Below, piece by piece: positions 8,508 to 16,578 of a stretch of 64,000 bases of DNA. The notes beneath the pieces were generated by a model. It did no database searches. It saw nothing but the letters and a program-made list of their open reading frames with translations, and was not told the origin of the DNA. Source of the DNA: Cryobacterium breve (GTDB lineage: Bacteria > Actinomycetota > Actinomycetes > Actinomycetales > Microbacteriaceae); NCBI RefSeq assembly GCF_027594785.1, contig NZ_CP075584.1, positions 3,224,001-3,288,000 of the forward strand, written 5' to 3'. The position numbers were made by a program, and so were the translations under genes. Numbering within the stretch: position 1 is the stretch's first letter; each line of letters opens with the position of its first letter.

Positions 8508-9131
8508 CTATTCGAGGTTTGCATGCCGGGGCCACAGCTCTTCCGCAGTGGCGCCCGAGTTCTTCCAGAGTGCGTCGAAGAGGGCATCGCCGACGAGGAC
8601 GAGCGATTGCTCGAAGAGCCCGCCGGAGTACTGCGCCGAGATCATCCCGGCGTGGTCCTGCTTCGTCGCGGCCGGAACCACGATGACCACGTCGGCGAGT
8701 TCCCCGAGAGGAGAAGTCCGGTCCGTTGTGATGGCGACGACGCCCGCTCCGACACCTGCCGCCGTGGACGCGGCGCGGACGATGCCGGCCGTTGTGCCCG
8801 ACCCGCTTGCGACCAGGAGGACGTCCTCGCCGGTGATCGCCGGGGTAGTCGCGTCGCCCACCACCTTGACGTCCAGGCCCAGGTGCATCAGGCGCATCGC
8901 CGTCATCTGTAGCGCGAGTCCGGACCGGCCCGCCCCGAGGACGAAGACGCGATCTGCGGCGCGAACCCGGTCGGCCGCGCGGTCCAGATCGTCCCTCGAA
9001 TCGCGCACCAGTCGCTCCACGACGCCCTGGACTTCGCCCGCAATGCTTCTGAGGGAGTCTGCCGTGCGAGCGGATGTCGTGGAATAAGCCATTGCCCCAG
9101 CCTGCGCGCCGCCCGCCGACGACGAGGCCAT
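8508..9131 (-). CDS. hxlB: 6-phospho-3-hexuloisomerase
   Basis: A SIS-domain protein containing VFVLGAGRSGLALQMTAMRL, GDATTPAITGEDVLLVASGS and AITTDRTSPLGELADVVIVV, the sugar-phosphate-binding features of PHI. It converts hexulose 6-phosphate to fructose 6-phosphate in the RuMP pathway. The upstream ATG at 9131 is used here; an ATG at 9092 (MAYSTTSAR) matches the usual family length better, and neither has a clear ribosome-binding site. It is the first gene of the hps operon and is divergent from the LuxR regulator at 9194. Confidence 0.88.
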   Translation of the reverse strand: MASSSAGGAQAGAMAYSTTSARTADSLRSIAGEVQGVVERLVRDSRDDLDRAADRVRAADRVFVLGAGRSGLALQMTAMRLMHLGLDVKVVGDATTPAITGEDVLLVASGSGTTAGIVRAASTAAGVGAGVVAITTDRTSPLGELADVVIVVPAATKQDHAGMISAQYSGGLFEQSLVLVGDALFDALWKNSGATAEELWPRHANLE

Positions 9132-9149
9132 CCGAACGAGCGGATGGGA

Positions 9150-9188
9150 CTACCCGTTCGGGTAGGTCCTCGCACCCTGAGTAGGGTG
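9150..9188. promoter_or_regulatory. two palindromes in the hxlBA-luxR intergenic region
   Basis: CTACCCGTTCGGGTAG (9150-9165) has perfect 7-bp arms with a 2-nt spacer; CACCCTGAGTAGGGTG (9173-9188) has perfect 6-bp arms with a 4-nt spacer. Their centres are about 23 bp apart. Both share the CTACCC/GGGT element and sit in the short space between divergent genes, so they are the likely binding sites of the LuxR protein. Confidence 0.65.
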
Positions 9189-9193
9189 TGGGT

Positions 9194-10494
9194 ATGTCAG
9201 AAGTGAGTATTTCCCCCTCGGTCGAGTTGCTCCTCGAACTCCGCAAGGTGCTCGCACACCCACTGCTCGGCATTGCGGGAGCATTCTCCGACCTGCTGCA
9301 GTCGCGTATCTCGCACGGCGCCCTGGTGATTTTCACCGAGGATTGCACGGGGCGCCCCCAGAAGAAGGCCGGCCAGGCAGAGGTCATCGACCACGTCACG
9401 ATCGCGGAACTCGACATTCTTCGCGATGCAGTCGCCCTGCGCGGCGGATCGATCTGGAACGAACCGGCGCTGCTGGCCCGGTCGGAGCGGGCGATGTCGG
9501 CCTGGATCGCCTCGACCGGAGCCCTTCTGGTCCTGACCGATCCCGAGTTGACCGCGGCGGCGCCGACGGGAGTTCGCGAAACGCGGGACCTCGTCGCCGC
9601 ACTCTGGGAACTGGTCGCGTCAGGCATCCGCAGCCAGGTCGTCGTGGCCACGCCGGACTACCTGCGCGATTCGCGGATGGCATCGCGAGACCGGGCCACG
9701 CTCATTGCGGAGCCTGACCGACGCCCACTCCACGACGCTGGAATTGCTCCTCGCGGTTCTGCGTTCACGACAGACCGGTGACGCGGCCGCGCGGCAGACG
9801 GCGATCGACCTGACCGTGGCCGCCATGGTGCAGGCTGAGGGCGGTCAGTGACCGCGACCGCATCCTGTCCGAAGAACCCGTCGCCACGGCATTCGAGCGG
9901 CTCCGAAACGACCTGAGGCCCCTGGCGCGGTTCGGGGACCTCGACGTGCAGTTCATCGAACCGCCCGTGAACGGCCGCGCGTTGCCGGGCGAAGTCGCCC
10001 ACGCCGGACGCGCGATCGTGCGCGGTGCAGTGCTCGCCCTGGTCGATCAGCCCGGGGTCGCCCGGGTGCGGGTGCAGTGGGACTGCGATGGCCACAACCT
10101 GCTGATCAACATTCGCGACGACGGCCCCGGCGACCTATCCGTTGAGACGCCGAGCGTGCGTCACCTGGTCGCCCGGGTGACGGCCCTCGACGGCGACTTC
10201 CACGTGGATGCGACACCCGGCTGGGGTTCGGACATTTCCGTCTCCCTTCCCCTTGACCCGCCCTCGTCAGCGATCGCGCCGATCGCCGGCTGGGGACTCA
10301 CGGCCCGGGAACGGGCCGTCCTCGACCTCGTCGCCACCGGCGCGCGCAACCGGGCGATCGCGGATGCGCTCTCGATCAGCGAAAATACCGTCAAGTTCCA
10401 TGTCGCGAACGTGCTTCGCAAGATGGGGGCAGTGAACCGCGCCGAACTTGCTTCCCTCGTGGGCCAGAACGCAGTCGTCACTCCGGCAACATAA
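9194..10494 (+). CDS. LuxR-family regulator with sensor-kinase-like core (two frameshifts as given)
   Basis: After correction the protein is 432 aa. Residues 1-170 are a sensor-like region with no recognised fold. Residues about 174-225 form a helical pair resembling the HisKA_3 dimerisation domain (LIAELTDAHSTTLELLLAVL). Residues about 245-355 resemble a HATPase domain (LLINIRDDGPGDL, then a GWGSDISVSLPL terminal strand). Residues 365-430 are a clear LuxR helix-turn-helix (LTARERAVLDLVATGARNRA ... ISENTVKFHVANVLRKM). GAGCCTG 9710-9716 and CAGGCTG 9831-9837 each carry one extra base. It is divergent from hxlBA and is probably their regulator. Confidence 0.72.
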
Positions 10495-10563
10495 AGCGAC
10501 ATTGACCGGCTGTTCGTGTGATGCTTGGCAGACAGTGGTTTCGGAATCGGGGAAGGATTCTTC

Positions 10564-10768
10564 ATGACTGCAGGTGGCTTGATGATCGTGCTCATAGCGG
10601 GTGGGGGACTGGGCCTGGCGGTCGTGATCCTCGCCGCGTTCTATCTGCTCTCTGCCCGACCGCGGGCGAGGGCCGCGGCTCGCGAGCCTGAACGGGTCGA
10701 ATCCAGAACTCGCGCGGGCGTTCACGAAGTTCCAATCCGACGTCGAAAAGGGCCAGCGCGGTCTGTAA
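10564..10768 (+). CDS. small single-pass membrane protein (67 aa, frameshifted as given)
   Basis: ATG 10564 follows a GGAAGGA site. The protein has one N-terminal transmembrane helix (LMIVLIAGGGLGLAVVILAA) and a basic stop-transfer segment (RPRARAAAR). After removal of one C from GAGCCTG 10684-10690 it has a soluble tail ELNGSNPELARAFTKFQSD ending in VEKGQRGL. As given, the frame runs on into unrelated sequence. The correction gives a plausible short tail and a stop at 10766. The function is unknown. Confidence 0.6.
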
Positions 10769-10796
10769 GGGGATCGACGATGGCCCGAACACTGCG

Positions 10797-11419
10797 TCAG
10801 GTCATGTCGCCCGTCTCCGGGGTGGAGCCCTTCGGGCCGTAGCGCAGGAGGATCGTGCCTGCCGGGGACGGGGTCCCGGCGCCGAGCAGGCTCGAGGGAT
10901 GTCGGCGGCCCGTCTGCTGGGAAGAGGCGCTTGCCGGCACCGAGCACGATCGGGTACACCCAGAGGTTCAGCTGGTCGAACAGGCCGTCGGCGACAAGAG
11001 TGCGGGCGAAATTGATGCTGCCGATCACGTGGATCTCCTCGTGCCGATCGCGCAACCGGGCCAGGCTCCGCGGCGAGGTCGCGACCAAGCAGGTGCGAGT
11101 CACGCCAGGTCAGGTTCGGCGCGCCCCGGGACGCGACGTATTTGGGGATCGCGTCGAATTTGCGCGCTATTTCGGACTCAGGCCCGTCGAGCTGGTGTGG
11201 CCAATACCCGGCGAAGATGTCAAAGGTGCGCCGCCCCAGAAGCAGGGCGTCCATGTCCCGGATTCCCGCGATGATCTGGGCGCCGTCCGCTTCGTCGATG
11301 AGCGGTGCCTGCCAGCCACCGAACCCGAAGCCGCCGTCGTTGTCTTCCTCGGGCCCTCCGGGAGCCTGGGAGACTCCGTCGAGCGTGGTGAACAAGTCGA
11401 TATGGATGCGACCAGTCAC
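10797..11419 (-). CDS. RibD C-terminal/dihydrofolate-reductase-fold protein (two frameshifts as given)
   Basis: After removing one base from each of CAGGCTC 11062-11068 and 10887-10893, the protein is 206 aa with a DHFR-like fold: it begins IHIDLFTTLDGVSQAPGG, then LLLGRRTFDIFAGYWP, IHVIGSINFARTLVADGLFD, LWVYPIVLGAGKRLFPADG and a C-terminal ILLRYGPKG. These are hallmarks of the common actinobacterial dihydrofolate-reductase-family oxidoreductases. The physiological substrate is unknown. It stands alone, convergent with the small membrane-protein gene. Confidence 0.8.
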
Positions 11420-11562
11420 GACAACTCCTTTCGTCGCGGCGTTGACCCGCCTCAGCTAGCACCTTGCAGGCCAATCGCCACCGTGTCAAGAACCCGCAGG
11501 GGGCCGACCGCCTAGCGGGATGAGGTTACGGAGGGGTGAGGCGGTTCCGTAACGCCTCGTTG

Positions 11563-11586
11563 CGTAACTCGACGACTCCAGTTACG
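11563..11586. promoter_or_regulatory. inverted repeat CGTAACT-N10-AGTTACG upstream of tetR
   Basis: Perfect 7-bp arms with a 10-nt spacer lie 36 bp before the TetR start at 11622. Further GTTACG/CGTAAC half-sites occur at about 11525 and 11548. Autoregulation by the TetR protein is the natural reading. Confidence 0.5.
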
Positions 11587-11621
11587 TTACTAATAGGAAC
11601 GTTATAAGGAAGGCGGTTCTG

Positions 11622-12248
11622 ATGTCGGAGTCACCGATGGCACCGCGCCGACCCGGCGGTCGCGGCAGTGATCTGGGTCGCCCACGCGATCCGGGCATGG
11701 ATCGGTCGATTCTGGCCGCCACGATCGAATTGCTCGCCGAGGTCGGCTACGTCCGCTTGTCCATCGCGGACGTCGCCCGGCGGGCCGGCGTGAGCAAGCC
11801 GGCCATCTACCGGCGATGGGCGCAGAAGTCCCAGCTCGTCGTCGAGGCGATGGTGACTCAAATGCGTCCGGCACCGAGCAACGAGAGCAGCAGCGCGGCC
11901 GACGCCCTGCTGTTCCTGACCGAACAGCTGATCGATATCCTGACCCGGACTCCACTGGGGCGAGTGCTGCCCGGCCTGGTCGCAGAGATGGCCGTCGATC
12001 CCGAGCTCGCCACCAGCTATCGCGAGTTGATCATCGGGCCCAACCAACTCGAGTGGCGCGCGGTCGTCAGACGCGGAATCGCCTCCGGTGAGCTCTGCGC
12101 CGACACCGACACCGACTTCGTGATCAACGCGCTCGCCGGGCCCTTGTATTTCAGCCTCCTGATCACGGGTGAACCGATCGAAGCCGGCTACGCGCGGTCA
12201 GCCGTCGATCTGGTCCTCGCCCTCTTCGGATCGGCAGCCCGCGCATGA
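11622..12248 (+). CDS. TetR/AcrR-family transcriptional regulator
   Basis: A 208-residue regulator with an N-terminal Pro/Gly/Arg-rich extension, then a TetR helix-turn-helix (AATIELLAEVGYVRLSIADV, ARRAGVSKPAIYRRWAQKSQ) and an all-helical ligand domain with a C-terminal region of the TetR_C_11/16 kind. It overlaps the downstream DUF6544 gene by 4 nt (ATGA), so the regulator and that membrane protein form one operon, probably autoregulated through the inverted repeat upstream. Confidence 0.88.
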   Translation: MSESPMAPRRPGGRGSDLGRPRDPGMDRSILAATIELLAEVGYVRLSIADVARRAGVSKPAIYRRWAQKSQLVVEAMVTQMRPAPSNESSSAADALLFLTEQLIDILTRTPLGRVLPGLVAEMAVDPELATSYRELIIGPNQLEWRAVVRRGIASGELCADTDTDFVINALAGPLYFSLLITGEPIEAGYARSAVDLVLALFGSAARA

Positions 12249-13390
12249 CCAGGACTCTCGTGCGGTGGTTCGTCGTGGTCATCCTGATCGCACACGGATT
12301 GCTCCACCTCCTCGGGGCAGCAAAGGGTCTCGCCTGGGCCGAGGTGGCGACGCTGACCGAGCCGATCGCGCCGGCACTCGGCGTGGTGTGGCTCGCCGCT
12401 GCGATCGCGCTCGTCGTGACCGGGGTACTGTTCGCGGCCCGCGCACGGATGTGGTGGGTAGCCGGATTCGTCGGCCTGCTGATCTCCCAGGCCGTCATCC
12501 TGACCTCGTGGAGCGACGCCAAGGCCGGGACTCTGGCCAACCTGGTGCTTCTCGTTGCCCTGGGCTATGAGCTCGCGTCGAACGGTCCACGAAGTTACCG
12601 TGCCGAGTACCGGCGTCGTGTCGCTACCGCGCTTCATGAATCCGCACCCGGCATGGATTCGATCGTGTCGGAAGCCGATCTGGCTCACCTCCCCGCACCG
12701 GTCGCCGAGCACGTCCGGCGTTCCGGCGCCGTCGGCCAGCCTCGGGTCTCGTCGCTGCGCGCCATCATCCACGGCCGGATCCGCGCCAGCGCCACGTCGC
12801 GGTGGATGACCTACACCGGCGAGCAGGTAAACACCTATGGTCCCACGCCCAGTCGACTGTTCTGGATGGACGCCACGATGTTCGGCGTGCCGGTCGACGT
12901 GCTGCACGTCTTCGTCGGCCGCTCCGCCACGATGCGCGTCAAGCTGTGCTCCGTACTCCGAATGGTGAACGCCGCGGGGCCCGAGATGGATAGGGCGGAG
13001 ACCGTGACCCTGTTCAACGACCTGTGCATTTTGGCCCCGTCGGCACTCGTCGACGCGCCGGTAGCCTGGCAGCAGATCGATGACACCCATGTCCGGGGCG
13101 TGTTCACGAACGGTCTGCAGACCGTGAGCGCCGACCTGACCTTTCGCGGCGGTGACCTCGTCGACTTCCGCTCAGATGACCGGATGAGCACGTCGCGTGA
13201 CGGCTCGACCTTCACGCCGCAACCGTGGTCGACGCCGGTGGGCGACTATCGCCTGTTCGGTGCCCGCAGACTCGCCACTCACGGGGAAGGTCGCTGGCAC
13301 GCCGCCGCCGCACAGGGTGAGTTCGCCTACCTCGAATACAACCTCGACGAGATCACCTACAACTCCGGTACCGCAGCGACGCGCATGTGA
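12245..13390 (+). CDS. DUF6544-like membrane protein
   Basis: A 381-residue protein with four N-terminal membrane helices (residues 5-25, 38-62, 68-88, 94-112; e.g. VVWLAAAIALVVTGVLFAAR). A soluble beta-rich domain follows (residues 130-380) with the family-like stretches LPAPVAEHVRRSGAVGQP and TLFNDLCILAPSALVDAPVA and a C-terminal EFAYLEYNLDEITYN. It is translationally coupled to the TetR gene. The assignment to DUF6544 is from memory of the pattern; the function is unknown. Confidence 0.7.
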   Translation: MTRTLVRWFVVVILIAHGLLHLLGAAKGLAWAEVATLTEPIAPALGVVWLAAAIALVVTGVLFAARARMWWVAGFVGLLISQAVILTSWSDAKAGTLANLVLLVALGYELASNGPRSYRAEYRRRVATALHESAPGMDSIVSEADLAHLPAPVAEHVRRSGAVGQPRVSSLRAIIHGRIRASATSRWMTYTGEQVNTYGPTPSRLFWMDATMFGVPVDVLHVFVGRSATMRVKLCSVLRMVNAAGPEMDRAETVTLFNDLCILAPSALVDAPVAWQQIDDTHVRGVFTNGLQTVSADLTFRGGDLVDFRSDDRMSTSRDGSTFTPQPWSTPVGDYRLFGARRLATHGEGRWHAAAAQGEFAYLEYNLDEITYNSGTAATRM

Positions 13391-13497
13391 CCTCTCGCGG
13401 AAACGCGACCGGTCCGGCTCTTGCCGTGTGGTCGTGAGCGGGTGTCAAATCGACTACAACGGTGGGGGAAAGTCACGACAACGACGTCAGGAGCTTC

Positions 13498-15636
13498 ATG
13501 TCCGGAAAAGGCACACACGGCTCGTCCACCGGCACGACAACGCCGGCGCAGCGTCCAGAGAAGATCCGCAACGTTGCCCTGGTCGGCCGATCGGGGGCCG
13601 GCAAGACCATGCTCGCCGAAGCGTTCCTCGCCGCCACCGGGGCCATCAACCGGATGGGATCGATCCTCGACGGCACCACGGTGAGCGATTCCGACCCGTC
13701 CGAGATCCACCAGCAACGCTCCGTCACACTTTCGGTTCTGCCGATCGTCGTCGACGACGTGAAGGTGAACCTGCTCGATACCCCCGGCTACGCCGACTTT
13801 GTCGGCGAATTGCGCGCCGGCCTCCGGGCGGCGGATGCCGCGCTGTTCGTCGTCTCCGCCGTTGACGGTGTCGATGCGGCCACCACCGCACTCTGGGCGG
13901 AATGCGAGAGCATCGGGATGCCCCGCGGCGTCGTGATCAGTCGGATCGACCATCCGCGGGCCCGTTATGAGACGGTCCTGGCCGAGCTCCAGGGTGCCTT
14001 CGGCTCCTCTGTCCTGCCGCTCTACGCGCCGATCCGCACGGCCGGGGGCATTACCGGGTTGCGGGGACTGCTCTCCGGAACGGTGTCGGACTATGCGGCG
14101 GGCACCCTTCGTCCCGTCCGCCGGCAGACGAACGAGGCCGAACGGGCCGACTCCGAGGCGGCACGGGCTGTCCTGATCGAGGGCATCATCGCCGAAAGCG
14201 AGGACGAGACGCTGATGGATCGCTATCTCGACGGCGAGGAGATCCCCGTCGACACACTGATCATGGACCTGGAGATCGCGGTCGTCCGCGGGTCCTTCTT
14301 TCCGGTGCTGGCGGCATCCGCGGAGACCGGCGTCGGAGTGACGGAGGTGCTCGACCTGGTGACCGGAGCCTTCCCGTCGCCGGTGGAACGCGGCGTGCCG
14401 GCGGTGACAGACCTGGACAGTGGGCAGACCGGGCCCCTGGCGTGCGATCCGGACGGGCCGCTGGTCGGCGAAATAGTGCGCACCACCATAGATTCCTTCC
14501 TCGGCCGCGTCTGCCTGGTTCGGGTCTTCTCCGGCACCATCCGGGACGACTCGACCGTGCACATCGGCGGATCGGGGCTGGCCGATCGGGGCCGAACTGA
14601 GCATGCCGGTGACGAGCGCGTGACGCACCTGCAGTTCCCGATGGGGTCGGCCCTCAACCCGGCGCAATACTGTGTCGCCGGCGACATCTGCGCGCTCACC
14701 AGAATGTCGAGCGCGGAGACCGGCGATACGGTTTCCGCCCCGGAGCGGCCGATGCTGGTCGAGCCCTGGGAGATGCCGGAGCCGCTGATGCCCGTCGCCG
14801 TGCAGGCGGCGACCCACGGCGACGAAGACGCGCTCGCCAGGAGCCTGGCAAAGGTCGCCGCCGTCGACCCGACACTGCGCGTTGAACGGAACGCCGAAAC
14901 CCACCAACTGATCCTGTGGTGCATGGGGGAGGCGCACGCCGAGGTCGTGCTCGACAGACTGCGCGGCCAGGGCGTGAAGGTGCAGACCGTCGGTGTCATC
15001 ACGCCGCTGCGGGAGACGTTCGCCCGGCCCATTGCCGCGCGGGGACGGTATGTCAAGCAGTCCGGTGGGCACGGGCAGTACGCCATTTGCGACATCGAGG
15101 TCGAACCGCTCGAACGCGGTGCGGGCTTCGAGTTCGTCGACAAGGTCGTCGGCGGGGTGGTCCCCAACCAGTACATCGGGTCGGTCGAAAAAGGCGTCCG
15201 GGCACAAATGCAGAAGGGGGTTTCCGCCGGATACCCGGTCGTCGACATCCGGGTGAGATTGGTCGGCGGCAAGGCGCACAGCGTCGACTCCTCGGATGCC
15301 GCATTTCAGGCCGCCGGGGCGCTGGCGTTGCGCGAGGCCGCAGCCGGGAGCCGGATCCAGCTGCTGGAACCGGTCTCCGCGGTGACGATCAACGTGCCGG
15401 ACGACTATGTGGGCACGGTGATGACCGACCTGTCCACCCGCCGGGGTCACCTGACCGGGGTCACGTCACTCGGCGGAGAACGGAGTGAGGTGACCGTTGA
15501 GATTCCCGATGCGGAGTTGCTCCGCTATGCGATCGAACTCCGGGCGCTGACTGCGGGAAGCGGTTGGTTCCGCCGCGCCTACCTGCGGCACGAACCGGCG
15601 TCACCGAATGTGATCACCGATACCGTGACCATGTGA
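13498..15636 (+). CDS. elongation factor G-like protein (EF-G2 paralogue)
   Basis: A 712-residue translational GTPase with EF-G architecture: G1 GRSGAGKTM (about residue 30), G3 LLDTPGYADFVGEL, domain II near residue 320, domain IV (about 470-600, including FARPIAARGRYVKQSGGHGQ) and domain V (about 610-690). The G4 motif NKxD is replaced by SRID. The canonical switch-I sequence is also altered (QQRSVTLS instead of a RGITI-type motif). This is the pattern of the actinobacterial EF-G2 paralogue, whose role in translation is unclear. ATG 13498 follows AGGAG. It is monocistronic. Confidence 0.85.
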   Translation: MSGKGTHGSSTGTTTPAQRPEKIRNVALVGRSGAGKTMLAEAFLAATGAINRMGSILDGTTVSDSDPSEIHQQRSVTLSVLPIVVDDVKVNLLDTPGYADFVGELRAGLRAADAALFVVSAVDGVDAATTALWAECESIGMPRGVVISRIDHPRARYETVLAELQGAFGSSVLPLYAPIRTAGGITGLRGLLSGTVSDYAAGTLRPVRRQTNEAERADSEAARAVLIEGIIAESEDETLMDRYLDGEEIPVDTLIMDLEIAVVRGSFFPVLAASAETGVGVTEVLDLVTGAFPSPVERGVPAVTDLDSGQTGPLACDPDGPLVGEIVRTTIDSFLGRVCLVRVFSGTIRDDSTVHIGGSGLADRGRTEHAGDERVTHLQFPMGSALNPAQYCVAGDICALTRMSSAETGDTVSAPERPMLVEPWEMPEPLMPVAVQAATHGDEDALARSLAKVAAVDPTLRVERNAETHQLILWCMGEAHAEVVLDRLRGQGVKVQTVGVITPLRETFARPIAARGRYVKQSGGHGQYAICDIEVEPLERGAGFEFVDKVVGGVVPNQYIGSVEKGVRAQMQKGVSAGYPVVDIRVRLVGGKAHSVDSSDAAFQAAGALALREAAAGSRIQLLEPVSAVTINVPDDYVGTVMTDLSTRRGHLTGVTSLGGERSEVTVEIPDAELLRYAIELRALTAGSGWFRRAYLRHEPASPNVITDTVTM

Positions 15637-15652
15637 GTCGGTCAGGCCCTCT

Positions 15653-16099
15653 TTAGTTGTTCTTCAGTTCCTCAGCGAGCATCACGATGATGCCGCTGGG
15701 ACCGCGGACGTAGGTGAGTTTGTAGATGTCCTCATAGGTCGCGACGCCGCGAAGCGGAAAGCAGCCGTGCGTCGCGGCTATCGCAAGGGCGTCGTCGAGG
15801 TTGTCGACGGAAAACGCGATGCGATGCATCCCGATCTCGTTGGGGCGAGTGGGCTCGGACTCGATCGCTTCCGGGTGGATGTACTCGAAGAGCTCGAGAC
15901 GTCCATGACCGTCCGGCGTCTGGAGCATCGCGATCCTGGCGTGGTTGCCATCAAGCCCGACCGCCGTGTCGGTCCACTCACCCTGGACTTCGTCCCGGCC
16001 GATGACTGTGAGACCGAGGTCCGTGAAGAAGGAAACCGTTGCTTCGAGGTCACGAACGGCGATGCCGACATTCTCAAGCTTGATAGACATGCGTTTCAT
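15653..16099 (-). CDS. methylmalonyl-CoA-epimerase-like VOC protein
   Basis: A 148-residue VOC protein: SIKLENVGIAVRDLEATVSF, DLGLTVIGRDEVQGEWTDTA, LELFEYIHPEAIESEPTRPN, MHRIAFSVDNLDDALA. The metal-ligand pattern (H82/E-type residues, H at GMHRIAF) resembles methylmalonyl-CoA epimerase and glyoxalase I relatives. ATG 16099 lies one base after the stop of the upstream membrane-protein gene (TAGCATG), which suggests coupling and supports this start over the ATG at 16090. The substrate is uncertain. Confidence 0.8.
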   Translation of the reverse strand: MKRMSIKLENVGIAVRDLEATVSFFTDLGLTVIGRDEVQGEWTDTAVGLDGNHARIAMLQTPDGHGRLELFEYIHPEAIESEPTRPNEIGMHRIAFSVDNLDDALAIAATHGCFPLRGVATYEDIYKLTYVRGPSGIIVMLAEELKNN

Positions 16100-16100
16100 G

Positions 16101-16526
16101 CTACCGAGACGGATCGATCCCGGAGCCTGCGGTTTCGTCGGCCCTTCTGAACGCTCGTCGTATGCCGCCCCGCGCGAGCATAAGAACGATGATCAATACC
16201 GTGACCTGAAAGAAGCCGCCGAGACGGACGGCGTCACCGAAGACCAGGTCGACGAGTTCGAGCACCAGGAACTTGCTCCCCGGTAGCAGCAGCAACAGGG
16301 TGATCGCGTTGACGATTCGAACCCATCGAGTTTCGGCCGAGCGGATTCGCGCGACGATGTTCTTCTTGACCCTGAGCACAAGTTCAAGGACGACCTTGAG
16401 CAGGATCGCCGTCAGGAGTGCCAACAGGAAGCTTTCGGAGATGACGTCGGGAAACAGCTCGATGAACATTCCCAGCACCACGAGATAGACCAGCACGTCG
16501 ACGAGGTCTATGGGGCGGATCCGCAT
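16101..16526 (-). CDS. small membrane protein with three hydrophobic segments
   Basis: A 141-residue protein with hydrophobic helices at about residues 8-25, 28-50, 70-90 (AITLLLLLPGSKFLVLELVD) and 98-120, separated by a basic loop (LRVKKNIVARIRSAETRW). It resembles phosphate-starvation-induced PsiE/DUF-type membrane proteins in layout, but no family can be claimed. It is upstream of and coupled to the VOC gene at 16099. The GAGCCTG at 16123-16129 near its end is probably natural, because removing a base would abolish the stop. Confidence 0.65.
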   Translation of the reverse strand: MRIRPIDLVDVLVYLVVLGMFIELFPDVISESFLLALLTAILLKVVLELVLRVKKNIVARIRSAETRWVRIVNAITLLLLLPGSKFLVLELVDLVFGDAVRLGGFFQVTVLIIVLMLARGGIRRAFRRADETAGSGIDPSR

Positions 16527-16578
16527 GCCGCGAGTATAGCGACAGTGCCCGGACCGCCTTCGGACCCGACCTATTTGT

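Noticed and set aside
13357..15450. 697-aa open frame antisense to the EF-G2 gene
   Set aside because: Same reason: a composition shadow of a clearly coding strand, with no ribosome-binding site or motif.
16123..16129. GAGCCTG near the end of the 16101-16526 membrane-protein gene as another insertion
   Set aside because: Removing a base would erase the stop and fuse the gene into the following VOC gene, so the sequence is probably natural, though it cannot be proven.
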